64,000 nt of DNA from assembly GCF_042453785.1 (NCBI RefSeq), contig NC_091670.1:35723501-35787500 (forward strand), given 5' to 3'. This DNA comes from Malus domestica. Its lineage: Eukaryota; Streptophyta; Magnoliopsida; Rosales; Rosaceae. The first letter of the stretch is position 1; each line of letters opens with the position of its first letter. The notes beneath the pieces are model-generated. The model was not told the DNA's origin. It did not search any database and saw only the letters and a program-made list of their open reading frames with translations. Positions 1-10,870 of the stretch are shown piece by piece. The translations under genes were made by a program, and so were the position numbers.

Positions 1-112
1 ATAGATTAGCAATCCCTCCTAATCCCCGGCCTAGAACGATACCCTACTTACATCTATACTACAATTGTCAAAAATAGGGTTTAATTTGTGTGTTTAGTTA
101 TTTTACGCATCA
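1..112 (+). repeat. 5' LTR, last 112 bp
   Basis: This segment ends in ATCA and is identical to 6504-6615. Identical LTR ends over this short stretch suggest a fairly recent insertion. Confidence 0.85.
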
Positions 113-117
113 AATTT

Positions 118-135
118 TGGCGCCGTTGCCGGGGA
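118..135 (+). other. primer-binding site (tRNA-Asp type)
   Basis: TGGCGCCGTTGCCGGGGA lies five bases after the LTR end. It is complementary to the 3' end of plant tRNA-Asp, the primer of Athila-like elements. Minus-strand synthesis would start here. Confidence 0.85.
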
Positions 136-309
136 TTAGTAACTTTGCTAATCCTTTTATTTTTGTTTTTGTTTATGTTTATATTGGTGTTTGTGTATTT
201 TACTTTTGATATTTGATTTATTTTTCTTTCTTTGATTTTAGGCACAAATGGAGCTGAGGGAAATTTAAAGGAAAGATGCGTCCGGCTAAAGACGTTAAAT
301 CAAGCGCTT

Positions 310-327
310 CTTGGGAGGCAACCCAAG
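310..327 (+). other. short hairpin in retrotransposon leader
   Basis: CTTGGG (310-315) and CCCAAG (322-327) form a six-base-pair stem around a small loop. I recall similar motifs in other plant gypsy leaders. A packaging or translational role is only a guess. Confidence 0.4.
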
Positions 328-489
328 CATTCAACGAAGGGAGACTTTGGAATCGCTAACCCAATCAGATTTGCATTTTTACACCCTTATCTTTACTGCT
401 TTCATTTTGTTTTGTTTAGTTAGTTGTGTTATTTGTTTGATTTCTGTGAGTTTGTGTTATTTAGTTTAAGTATGGGGGAAGGTTAACCA

Positions 490-660
490 AAGTCTTTCTA
501 CTTTAATTTACATAAAAAAAAAATAAAAATAAAAAATAAAAAAAAATGATATAATAAATATAAAAAAAAAAAAAGATAAAATTTAAAATTAATGATAAAA
601 AAAAAAAAAAAATTACATAAAAATAAAAAAAAAATAAAAAAAAAAAAGTACAAATATTTT
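490..660. repeat. A-rich low-complexity tract
   Basis: About 170 bases are almost only A with scattered T, just beyond the stop of the antisense ORF and inside the retrotransposon. Confidence 0.8.
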
Positions 661-683
661 ACAATGATGTAAACTAATAGTAT

Positions 684-1310
684 TCATTGGTCGGGTGGTG
701 CTTCAGTAGTAGGCGGGGCTTCAGCAGTCGGCGGGGCCACAGAAGGAGGAGGCAGCAGAGGTTGATCAGTTGGAGCTTCACTACGCGGTGCCGCTCCAGA
801 AGACGAAGGCAGATGTTGTTGGAACAAACCCACAAACCTCCGATGATCAAGTAAAATTTGACCATCGGTGTCCTGCATCTGGTCAATCTTCCTCTTCATG
901 CTGGTGGCATAGCTGTGTGCGAGCTTGTGCAATTCCTTATTCTCATGCTTGAGCCCTTTAATCTCTTGCTTGAGACTCTGTATTTCAGCCACCAAGGATT
1001 CAACGTGACGGGTTCGGGCATATAGGCGTTGGGCCATGTTGGATACGGAACCCGCACACTGCACACTGAGAGCCAGAGACTCCTTGACCGCCAATTCATC
1101 AGACCGCCTTGCGAGCAGTCTGTTATCTCTGGGAGTGACAAGGTTTCGGGCCACCACCGCAGCGGTCATGTCATTTTTCATCATCGAATCCCCCACGGTA
1201 AGGGGACCGGTAGGGGATATGAAGGATAGCCGCCATATGTTGTCTGGTGAAGGCGGAGCTGCCTCTTCACCAATGTTCAAGTCAAAACGACGATCAGAAG
1301 GGCCAGACAT
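684..1310 (-). CDS. antisense ORF in retrotransposon internal region, coiled-coil protein of unknown function
   Basis: A 208-residue open frame runs against the element's sense direction. Residues about 95-140 hold a heptad-like Leu/Lys/Glu segment (ESLVAEIQSLKQEIKGLKHE) that predicts a coiled coil. The C-terminal 45 residues are low-complexity Pro/Ala/Thr/Glu. The N-terminus is polar with no signal peptide. I have no named domain for it. I recall similar hypothetical proteins predicted many times in rosaceous genomes, as expected for a repeat-borne frame. Extra antisense ORFs are known in Tat-lineage elements, so this may be one. Expression cannot be judged from sequence. Confidence 0.5.
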   Translation of the reverse strand: MSGPSDRRFDLNIGEEAAPPSPDNIWRLSFISPTGPLTVGDSMMKNDMTAAVVARNLVTPRDNRLLARRSDELAVKESLALSVQCAGSVSNMAQRLYARTRHVESLVAEIQSLKQEIKGLKHENKELHKLAHSYATSMKRKIDQMQDTDGQILLDHRRFVGLFQQHLPSSSGAAPRSEAPTDQPLLPPPSVAPPTAEAPPTTEAPPDQ

Positions 1311-1319
1311 TTTTCAGAG

Positions 1320-4300
1320 GTGGTAAAGAAAGAAGAGAGTCGGAATGATCAAGATTAAACAAGTGCAAGAAGGGAGTGTTTACAGGAGGGTACTCAAGTG
1401 TGTTGTGGAACAAAATTAACGCCTCTATAAAAAGAAGAAATCAAAGAGGCGCTCCTCAGAGAGGCGTCCTCTCGCAAATCGAAGAGTCGGGGCTCCTTTC
1501 TCAAAAGCCGGAGTTTTTTCTCAAAAGAGGGGCTCCTTTCTCAAAAGTCGGATTCTTTTCTCAAAAGAGGCGTTTCATTTCTTAAAAATTGGGCTTGCTC
1601 AGAAACCACGAGCCGAACCCCGGATTTCGCAAGATCAATTCGTCCAGACGTGTTGTCACCCGTCACACGCAAACTCAGCTCTACGAAAATCACGGGCAGT
1701 CTGTCGAAGTGCCGATTCCAACCATCTGTCTCTCTCAGCCTAGTCAGCACTTGTCACATGCAACTAGCAGCTTTGCGGAAATTACGGGCAGCTTTGTCAG
1801 AAAGCGCGTAATTTGTATTCTTCACCCATCCACCGGCTGCCGACACTAAGTGAGAGAACAGTTCCGGTTGTGAAGACAAGTCCTATAAGTTTCTACCTTC
1901 GCCTTCCACAGCAAAAGCACACTCTCTCAGCACACCCTCTCAACACCTCTTCATCTCCGAAAATGCATTCCCAAAGAATCCTCTCGAGTCACTCTGTGTT
2001 CCTCATTCCTTGGGATACTCCTGCGAATAACCCATTCAAAGCAAAAGTATTTCATATCATAAAGGTTGAAAGCAAGAGTATCTCATATCATGCTTTCTCC
2101 ATGTCCTTCTCCTTGTCTTTGTTTTCCGACAAGGAGAAAAAGAGCAATCAGCCAGCATTTGGTATCAATCTTCCAATCTGGAGCCAACTGCCTGGAACCC
2201 CTTCCTGATTGCTTACCTAGCCTTGCTCTCGAGTACTCATCTTCATCATTTTATGCTTTCTCTTCGTCTACCACATCTGCCTGGGGGACAGTAAGGGAAG
2301 TGAAAATGATACCTCGAAGCATGTGGAGACAATTCAGCTAGGGACAAGGAGAAAGAAAGCAAGAGGTGGGCACTTGGAAAGATTGAAGAAAGAAATAATG
2401 ACCAACACCTTTCCCTCGTGCCTGCCCGTTGTGCAGAAGAAACAAGCAGAGAAGAATGCAGCTTGCACAATCATCCCAGCGGAAGGAGTCCGAACTGAGG
2501 AACTAGAGAAGCTGCCACATCTGCTTGGAGAACAAATAAGGAACTGCAACATAACCAAAGAGCAAAGCTTCGCCGTACAATATCATCAAATCATCACTTG
2601 CAAGTAAAAAGCTAAGTGTCACCCTGTTCAAGAGGAAAGCTGTGGAAAGTCAACAAACACGACCAATGATTACTTATTAGTTCTTTTCATTGTCTTTTAT
2701 CGTAATTTTCAATTTTTCGTTTGCAATTTTTTATTATTATTTTATTTTCTTGCGTTACTTAACTGAATTATTTCTTTTATTTGCAGGAACTTTTGGTTAT
2801 TTCCACCCTTGAAGTTGATTGCAGAATTTTATCTTGGGGGTCATCGCTTGATTTTACTGCAAATTAGGGAAGTTTTCAGTCCAATTGCTTTATTTTGTTT
2901 CTTATTATTTATTTATTTTATTTTATTTGCGTTATAGTGTTTTCTGACATTGGGGACAATGTCAAGTTTAAGTGTGGGGGTAGAAATCTCTAGAATTTCA
3001 TTTGTTTCTGTGTTGTTGCTTTTTGTTTTCTTTAAAAATAAAAAATAAAATAAAAATCGGAAAATTTAAAAATCCAAAAATATTGTCTTGTTTCCCTTAT
3101 TGTTTTGAATTAGATTTTTGTTAGTTTCCCGACCCAATGATATAATTGGATCAAATTCGAACCATGATCATCAAGAACTTAGTTAACATGTGTTTTGTGA
3201 AATTCCTTATTCTCTTGTTAGTACATGTTTGACCATCTTTGAAAAACCAAATGCACATAGCCTTGTTAATGTGAAACTAAAGTATGACTTAAAGCTTCAT
3301 ATGTGAATTTAGTGACCATATACATCCTATGTGAGTTTTTGAGCCTATTGAAAGTGTGTGCATTTTTCATACACTCCTATTTTTTTATGTGTGATGAACT
3401 TATGTGAGATACATCTCTAGAACTTGCGTAACGATCTTTCGAAATGTTTGTCATTGATTGCATGAATTTGGAAATGATAGAGGCATTAGGTTTACCACTA
3501 TGGCCCAAATAACCATGTTTCCCAAAGAAAAATGATATCATTAGATTGCCAATTTGAGCCGTGTATGTTGAGCCTTTTATTTCTTATCACCAGATATGTC
3601 TACCCTTATACCTGAAACATTTTTCCTTACCCTTTCCAAGCGAGCAATGCGAGATTGTCTTATGAGAAATGTTTGTGAAGTACTTTGAAGGTGTTTGGCA
3701 AAAGAATAAGTGTGGGGGTATTTCATGTTTGTATTTAAAAAAAAAAAAAGAAAAAAAAAAGAAAAAAAAAAGAAAGATTGTATACAAAGAAAATAAAAAG
3801 TTTAAAGTTTCAGTTTAAGGGTGTGGTTGGAGGTGCTAGAAGAATTGCTGGAAAGATTGAGTTCTTATAAATCTAAACAAAAGAATTGCTTGCAATGTAG
3901 CTTGGAACTTGTGTTTTCCTATTCTTTCATTTCAATAACCCTCTCCCTAAACCTCATTACATCCAATAAAAGTCCTCTTGATTTAAGTTTTGCAATTATG
4001 ATTGTGGAGATGAGATCTTTATGCAAGCTTATGGTAGAAATTTCACATTTGATTCTTTGAGCGAAACACATTAAAACTAAACACATGTGTGATTGAGTGC
4101 ATATCCCGTGAGAAGGTCGCTAGTTTGCATATGATGATTTTAAAAATAAAAATTTTGAAATTGCATTAGCATGACTATCTCACACACTACACTTCAAGGA
4201 TGATTCAAAGATTACTGCTAATATTTGAATAAGGAAGATGAACTTGAATTAGTTGGTTTGATGCTAGCTATGGTTCTTGATGATTTGTTTTCTTAAATGA

Positions 4301-4377
4301 AATTCTATGAGGGTCACATAGAGGGAAGCTAATGTTTTTCATGTTTTCTTTGTTTTGCTCGAGGACTAGCAAAAGTT
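1320..4377 (+). other. retrotransposon internal region without recognisable genes
   Basis: This stretch holds only short frames. One of 94 codons (2323-2607) is Lys/Glu-rich and unrecognised. At 1430-1580 a short unit resembling 'tctcaaaag(a/c)(g/c)g' recurs imperfectly several times. No reverse transcriptase, integrase or gag motif was seen. AAGTGTGGGGGTA-type purine motifs occur at 2970-2982 and 3708-3720, as well as in the true polypurine tract. Confidence 0.6.
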
Positions 4378-4392
4378 AAGTGTGGGGGTATT
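4378..4392 (+). other. polypurine tract
   Basis: AAGTGTGGGGGTA followed by TT sits directly before the TGATC start of the 3' LTR. It is the expected plus-strand priming site. Confidence 0.75.
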
Positions 4393-6615
4393 TGATCGGA
4401 TCATATTTATATATATATTTACTTCGAATTCACTCGTCTTTTCTTAGTTAGTTCCTTATATTTTTGAGCTATTTACGTTATTTTTGTGTTTATAGGATTT
4501 GTTATGCAAAGAAAATAAAAATAGCACAAATGAGTTTTAAAAAGAAAAAGCTACTTGAGAGCCACGCCCTTTTTGCATTTTAACATAAGTCTTAATTTAG
4601 AAGATTGCGTGTATTAACAAATGTAGTTTGCATATTATTGTGGTCATAGTCTTCTCTTTTTGGTAAGTAAGATATTTGCGTCTTCTTGCCCTCTCTATTT
4701 GAAGTTGTGTTTTGGTCCTCCAAATCTTTCGTGCATTAGTAAGGATTTATATGAATGTCATGTTGTAATTTTACCTCCATCATGGCATATTTGAATTATT
4801 GCTAGAAATATTCACTGCTTCTATAAGGTGTTTAAAGTTCATTTTGGCAAGTAGGAGCCTATTTCTCACGTATTGCACATTAAACTGCCAGAAAGAAGGA
4901 ATAAAAAATTAAAAGGAGAAAACAAGTGGAGACTCACGGATTGGACAGCAAGAGAACACAGGAGAAGTGGGCTGTCTTGGCAAATGGAGAACATGTCAGA
5001 AAAGAAAATGGGATTGAATAAAAAATAAAAGGAGGCGCGGGGAGAGAAGTGAAGCCAGAGAGAAGCAGCGTGCGGAAAAATAAAAGAGGGGACAGCACGG
5101 TGAGATGGTGGACAGCAGAAAAAGAAGAATAAAACCGACAGAGAGAAGTGGACAGAGGGGGGACGGTGAAAGAATCCAAGGGAGAGAAAGTGAGAAAGAA
5201 AATGAGCTGCTTTGGCAGCTGGAGGAGGGGAGAGACGGACAGAAAAGAGGAGATTAGCAACGAGAGGGAGAGAACCGAGAGCGGGGGGGTGGTTTAGCTG
5301 CCCTTGCAGCTTTGAAAAACACGTGCAGCAGGGGACGCGAGAAACAGAGAGCAGGAAGGGGCGCTGCCTTGGGCAGCGTAACCAAGTCAGAGGGGAGAGT
5401 GAGGACCGAGAGACGTGCAGGAGAGTTGGAGAGGGAGTGCGAATAAGGGAAGGCAGCGTGGATTGGTGAGGAGAGTGAGGTCAGTAGAGAGAGCAAGGTC
5501 AGACAAGGAGAGGGCGCCAGCGAGGCGCAATCCACATGGGCAGAAGACTAGAGGCACGGGCAGACTGGCACTGAAGCACTCTCCTCTTTCGGTTTAATCT
5601 TTCCAAACTTCTATTTTATTTTTGTTTTAATAATGTGTAATTAAATTTATTTTGGCTAGAGGTTAATTCAAAGCCATGAATATATTTGTAATATGAATTG
5701 ATTACCTTCGGTTGTGATTTCATAAGTTGTGATTTCAATTTACTTATCCGTTCGTATAAAAACTGATTTGTGTATGTTGGTTGAGAGTGCACGCTTAATT
5801 TACATGCATGAATTTGATGCTAGAATATAAGTGAATTTCACCTAATCGTTATGAACTTATATTCACAAGTAGTGAAGGTTGTTATCCACAATCGTGTTAA
5901 GTGAATTCTTGGCAAGAGTATCATACTTTTCATAGTTACGAATGCCTCGTCAATGCTTATAGTTTTCACAAAGTTTAATGATCTTTGATTGTATCTCTAT
6001 TGTGCTTTTCACGTAGGGGACTTTTGAAGAATGTTTTGAATTGTTGTATGCGTTTTCCCGTCCAATTCAATAACTTAAGGAAAACTTGAAGATTAAAAAA
6101 GTGCTGTTCACGGTTAATCTGGAGTATTGAAATTTACAATTTATTAAAAGAACAACTGGAAATCATTTTGTATGCAAGTATAACATGTGTGGAGAAGAAC
6201 CCTCTAGCCAGTCCGTCATTTATCATTTTACCTTAATTTTATGTTTTTGTCAATTCTGTAATTTAGTTAAGTTTAATTTACTTTTCATCAAAACCAAACA
6301 CCCATCCATTATTAAATTATATTATTTAGTTAGTTTTCTTTATTGTTAGTCTTTTAATTTAATTTCCGTCCATTTCAGTTCCTAGTGTTTAATTTAATTG
6401 TTTTCATTATTTTGAGTCATTTTAAGTGTGTTTCGAGTTATTAGAGTTTTTAGCCTAATTTTGTGTCCTTGAGTCTTATTTAATATTTTTAAATTAATTT
6501 AGAATAGATTAGCAATCCCTCCTAATCCCCGGCCTAGAACGATACCCTACTTACATCTATACTACAATTGTCAAAAATAGGGTTTAATTTGTGTGTTTAG
6601 TTATTTTACGCATCA
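4393..6615 (+). repeat. 3' LTR, about 2.2 kb
   Basis: It begins TGATCGG after the polypurine tract and ends ACGCATCA, giving TGAT...ATCA termini. Its last 112 bases equal window bases 1-112. A purine-rich block (about 4900-5550) lies in the middle. No protein-coding function is apparent in its short frames. Confidence 0.8.
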
Positions 6616-6868
6616 TGTGTTTGTGTGTACTCATTAACGTGGGGGGGGTGTGTGTGTGTGTGTTTGTGTACTCTGTGTGTATGTGTGTTTGTGTGTACTC
6701 ATTAACGTGGGGGTGTGTGTGTGTGTGTGTGTTTGTGTACTGTCCGTGTGTGTGTACTCTGTGTGTGTGTGTGTGTTTGTGTACTCATTAACGTAGGGGG
6801 AGGGGGTGTGTGTGTGTGTGTGTACTCATTACTGTGTGTGTGTGTTTGTGTGTACTCATTAACGTAGG

Positions 6869-6903
<35 letters not shown>

Positions 6904-7250
6904 TTCTATGTGTGTGTGTGTGTTTGTGTGTACTCATTAACCTGGGGGGGGGGTGTGTGTGTGTTTTTGTACTCTGTGTGTGTGTGTTTGTGTGTACTCA
7001 TTAACGTGGGGGGGGTGTGTGTGTGTGTGTGTGTTTGTGTACTGTGTGTGTGTGTGTACTGTGTGTGTGTGTGTGTTTGTGTACTCATTAACGTGGGGGG
7101 TGTGTGTGTGTGTGTAATTTCTGTGTGTGTGTGTGTGTTTGTGTGTACTCATTAACGTGGGGGGGTGTGTGTGTTTGTGTACTGTGTGTGTGTGTAATTT
7201 CTCTGTGTGTGTGTGTGTATGCGTGTACTCATTAACGTGGGGGGGAGGGG
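6616..7250. repeat. GT-rich minisatellite with about ten interspersed ACTCATTAACGTGGG motifs
   Basis: (GT)n runs are broken at intervals of roughly 50-85 bases by TGTACTCATTAACGTGGGGG-like motifs, ending near 6650, 6712, 6797, 6867, 6944, 7012, 7097, 7162 and 7240. The array abuts the 3' LTR end exactly, so the retrotransposon probably inserted into it. The Val/Cys-rich and Thr/His-rich frames on the two strands are products of the repeat. Confidence 0.9.
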
Positions 7251-7360
7251 GAGCGAGAAAGGGTGAGGCAGGGAAGGGGGTAAGGTTGGTCTAGAATTTT
7301 TGTTCCAACTGGAAGTCATCCCTGCAACAATCTCTCTGCTTTTCTCCTCATGTTGCGGTT

Positions 7361-7830
7361 GAGTTTCATTCAAAAGATTAGTGTCCGGTTTGAACTATTT
7401 TTGTCCTTACTTAATTGCTCATCTTTTGATCTTGAACTAGAATGGATGTTTTTTTTGTGGTCTGTGAGTTTAGTTGGTGTGTTTCTGTGTGTGTGTGTAT
7501 CTTTAGTTGGTTTGTGAGTGTGTGTGTGTGTGTGGTTGAGTTTCATTCAAAAGATTAGTGTCCGGTTTGAACTATTTTTGTCCTTACTTAATTGCTCATC
7601 TTTTGATCTTGAACTAGAATGGATGTTTTTTTTGTGGTCTATGAGTTTAGTTGATGTGTTTAGTTGGTGTGTTTCTGTGTGTGTGTATCTTTAGTTGGTC
7701 TGTGAGTGTGTGTGTGTGTGTGTGTGTGTATCTTTAGTTGGTCTGTGAGTGTGTGTGTGTGTGTATTCTGCACTATAAGTGTGTGTGTGTGCTCTGTAAG
7801 TGTGTGTGTCTGCGTGTGTGTATATTTAGT
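7361..7830. repeat. 177-bp tandem duplication and GT microsatellites
   Basis: About 100 bases beginning GAGTTTCATTCAAAAGATTA at 7361 recur at 7538 with almost no change. (GT)n tracts and a 'tatctttagttggtctgtgag' motif repeat up to 7830. Confidence 0.8.
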
Positions 7831-8223
7831 TTATAACCATGATATTACAATGTGAATGTTTTGTATGCTGAACTGCAATATTCTGTGGTTGTTGGTTGCA
7901 GAGAATAGGAACATAAACGGAAGGATAAGGCTAAGGCTACTGCATTACAGGTGTCCTTTAATTTCCCTCTTGACATGCAATGCCTAGCAATTGTGACTTG
8001 ACTGGTTATTTTTTTTTTGTTGATCCAACATTAATTGTGACTTGGTTGGTTATTTTTTGGGCTGTTAATGCAGTTACTTGTTTCAAAATTCTTTGTATAC
8101 CGTTTATTTTGATCTAGTTCATTTCGTATCATAATCACTTCATTTCCATCACCCTTAATAACAGTAAATATTACATATATAATGTCCTTATTTAATTTTC
8201 CTTTTTTTTTTGTTTGGATAGAT

Positions 8224-9595
8224 ATGGATCGAAGGAAGCTTTTATTGATCTTATTGTTAGAGATGTCTCATTTAAAGACAATTTGCATTTGTACGATTCT
8301 TGTGTTGATGATGGTAAGGGCCAAACAGAGACATGTTGAACGACCCACTTTGACTAACCGTTCACTTGTTAGACGAGAGATTAGTTTGTGTTATCTGAAT
8401 GGTATAATAGGGAATACTGATATTGAATGTGTCAACGAATTGAGAATGGATAGAATGACTTTTGCCATATTATGTGACTTACTTCGTCAAGATGGGAGGG
8501 TAAAAACTGATGGTTTGGTGTCTGTAGAGGAGCAGATGTGTATGACTTTACAAATACTAGCACATCATACTAAGAATCACAGTGTTGGCGGTAGATTTTA
8601 TAGGTCGGAAGAGACTATAAGTAGGTATTTCAATAGCGTATTGCAAGGAATTTTGCGATTATAAGGTATCCTACTAAAAGTCCTTCAGCATGTGCCTATT
8701 GATTCTACAGATCCTAGGTGGCGATGTTTTAAGGTATGATAATTTTTTTTTCATTTTCCCTAAGCTTTAACTCTTCATTCCCTTTGTATAAATTAACAAA
8801 AGCTTTATTTTTTATTTTTTTAGAATTGCTTGGGAGCAATAGATGGAACACACATTGATGTGCATGTACATGAAATTGACAAACCAAGATACCGAACAAG
8901 AAAGGGTCGAGTCGCAACTAATGTGTTAGGTGTGTGTTCAGGAGATATGCAGTTCATATATGTGTTTCTGGGGTGGGAGGGTTCCGCATCAGACTCTAGA
9001 GTGCTACATGATGCAATTACTAGGCCTAATGGTTTTAAGGTACCAACGGGTAAGAGTATTAGTTAGTCTCAACTTTGTAAGTTATGTCTAGTTTTGTTTG
9101 TCAACTACAAAACACTAATAACGTTTTTTTTTATTAGGCTATTATTACCTTGTAAATGGTGGTTATACAAATGGTGAAGGATTCCTTGCACCCTATAGAG
9201 GAATACCTTATCATTTATCTGAATGGGAGGGACGAACGCCTTCTAATAAGGAAGAGTATTTTAACATGAAGCATTCTAAGGCAAGGAATGTAATTGAACG
9301 CTGTTTTGGCTTGCTAAAAGGAAGGTGGTCGATACTAAGAAGTCTATCTTTCTATCCGATAAGGACACAAGGTCGAATAATTACCGCTTGTTGCCTACTA
9401 CACAATCTTATTAGGCAAGAGATGTCTGTAGATCCACTGGAAAATTTGCCAATAATACAAGATGGACAAAATACAGAAGAAGGTGAATATGTTGGTAGTG
9501 TTGAAACATCTGACCAGTGGACTGCAAAGATGAATGCCATGGCTCAGGAAATGTATAATGAGTGGAGAGCAATTAGGAACCAGCAACCGAACTAG
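8224..9595 (+). pseudogene. HARBI1-like PIF/Harbinger transposase (DDE_Tnp_4), one in-frame stop
   Basis: Three exons, 8224-8733, 8824-9049 and 9138-9595, join in frame (1194 bases, 398 codons) through GT-AG introns. The conserved N-terminal helix region (RREISLCYLNGIIGN) precedes the catalytic domain. The catalytic acidic residues are visible: Asp in GAIDGTHI and Asp in SASDSRVL (exon 2), Glu in NVIERCFG (exon 3). The product would cut and paste the element's ends. A TAA at 8662-8664 interrupts exon 1 while the frame continues normally to the donor, so a single substitution probably broke it. The start at 8224 (MDRRK) was preferred over 8182, which adds a hydrophobic run encoded by intron-like T-rich DNA. 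Confidence 0.85.
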
Positions 9596-9815
9596 CTATA
9601 TGTGTTAATGATAACATTTTATTTTAGTATTCCTTTTTATCATGCATTTGTTGGATATTAGCATAATTATTAGATTGCTCATCAGTGAATGTTAAAATTT
9701 TTTTATTGATTAGATGGTATGCAAATTATTTGGATATTATGCAAATTGATTGGATATTATGCAAATTGATTATTTGTATTGTATTTTAGTACATTCAAAT
9801 ATTTTTTGTTTAGGT

Positions 9816-10806
9816 ATGGATAAAGACAATATTTTGAATGCTACTCAAGAGCCAAAAGGAAGAAGGCGTAAATGGGAAGCATTTGAGGAAGAAGTATTAC
9901 TATCTGTTCTTGAGGATTTTGTTGCTCGGAAGCAACGGTGTGACACCGGTGCTTTCAAACAAGGTACTTTGATTGAAATAGCGAAAGCTGTCAATGTTTT
10001 ATGTCCTCATTCCAATATAAAGGCAACTCCACATATTGAGTCAAAGTTGAAGAAATGGAAAAAAACATATAGTATGGTCGTTGACATGATAAACACAAGT
10101 GGATTTGCATGGAATGATGTCAAAAAGTGCGTTGAAGTTGACAGTGATGACGCATGACAAACTTATGTGCAGGTTCATATCCTATTTTATTTATACATTA
10201 GTTTTGTTCTTGCTGCTATATTTGTTACGCATGCTCAATTTTAGTTTTGCTATGTTGATATAATCTTAGAAAAATAAAGAAACCGATGGATGGAGAAGCA
10301 AACATTTTCCACTGTATGATAGATTTGCATATATATTTGGAAAAGATCGGGCTACGGGTAATGTAGCCGAAACCCCTGCTGAAATGGTGGAGGAACAAAG
10401 TCATGATCAAGTTGGTGCAAGTGATATTGGAGGTGAAAATGTTGTTTCTTCAATGAACGAACAAAGCCAACAAAGCATCCCATCTGAAAATAGCCAACGA
10501 AAGAGGAAAAGATGTGTGGGAAGTTCAAGTGATGGAACCGAGGCAATTATCAGTGGACTGAAAGAATTTTATGTTGAAAGTGGGAAGAGGATGCAAATGG
10601 TAACTGAAGCTTTAGTTTATGGTACTGCAGATCATAGTGACATAGCTAACGAACTTGAAGAAATAAGTCTTTCTCCTATGGATCAAATTGATGCATTGTC
10701 TCTTATTTTGGATAAACCAAAAAATGTGGGAGTGTTCAGGGCAATCAAACCGGAACTCAAGAAAGTGTTTGTCCAAAGGCTTTTAAGCGACAAAGCAAGC
10801 GGATGA
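9816..10806 (+). pseudogene. Myb/SANT-like (Myb_DNA-bind_3) protein of the PIF/Harbinger element, one in-frame stop
   Basis: Two exons, 9816-10172 and 10270-10806, join in frame (298 codons). Residues about 12-110 form a Myb/SANT-like trihelix (RRKWEAFEEEVLLSVLEDFV, then ESKLKKWKKTYSMVVDMI). A low-complexity linker with a basic RKRKR cluster follows. The C-terminal helical region ends in LSLILDKPKNVGVFRAI, as in this family. In PIF/Harbinger elements this partner binds DNA and brings the nuclease to the ends. A TGA at 10154-10156 lies where relatives carry Trp, so one substitution (TGG to TGA) appears to have truncated the protein. The remainder is open through the intron. Confidence 0.85.
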
Positions 10807-10870
10807 GTATATTATGTGGTGCCTTTTGATATGGATGTATTTTATTAATCGTACAATCTTAGGTTATGAC

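Larger units (their letters stand above)
1..6615 (+). mobile_element. Athila/Tat-like gypsy LTR retrotransposon, non-autonomous, 5' end outside window
   Basis: The first 112 bases recur without a mismatch at 6504-6615, marking them as the 3' ends of the two LTRs. A primer-binding site matching the 3' end of plant tRNA-Asp follows the first copy, and a polypurine tract precedes the second LTR, so the element reads on the plus strand. The internal part (113-4392) is about 4.3 kb. I found no protease, reverse transcriptase, RNase H or integrase motif, so it looks like a large retrotransposon derivative mobilised in trans. The tRNA-Asp primer and long LTR are typical of Athila/Tat gypsy elements (established knowledge). 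The target-site duplication cannot be checked because the left end lies outside the window. Confidence 0.85.
7870..10870 (+). mobile_element. PIF/Harbinger DNA transposon, two-gene, probably inactive
   Basis: A DDE nuclease gene and a Myb/SANT-like gene lie head to tail about 220 bp apart on the same strand. This is the two-gene layout of plant PIF/Harbinger elements (established knowledge). Each has one in-frame stop. I could not identify terminal inverted repeats or a 3-bp target duplication, so the ends given are approximate. Confidence 0.75.

Noticed and set aside
2323..2607. 94-codon Lys/Glu-rich frame as a gag relic
   Set aside because: No zinc knuckle or gag motif is visible and no continuation in other frames was found.
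4934..5597. Overlapping frames of 60-108 codons on both strands in the 3' LTR
   Set aside because: The region is purine-rich, which removes stops on both strands. The peptides are low-complexity and unrecognised.
6591..7373. Several 60-94 codon frames of Cys/Val or Thr/His repeats on both strands
   Set aside because: They are translations of the GT/CA minisatellite and have no start context or conserved domain.
9750..9815. Upstream start for the Myb/SANT-like gene at 9750
   Set aside because: The extra residues come from AT-rich repeats (ATGCAAATTGATTGGAT) before a likely start at 9816, where family-like sequence begins.
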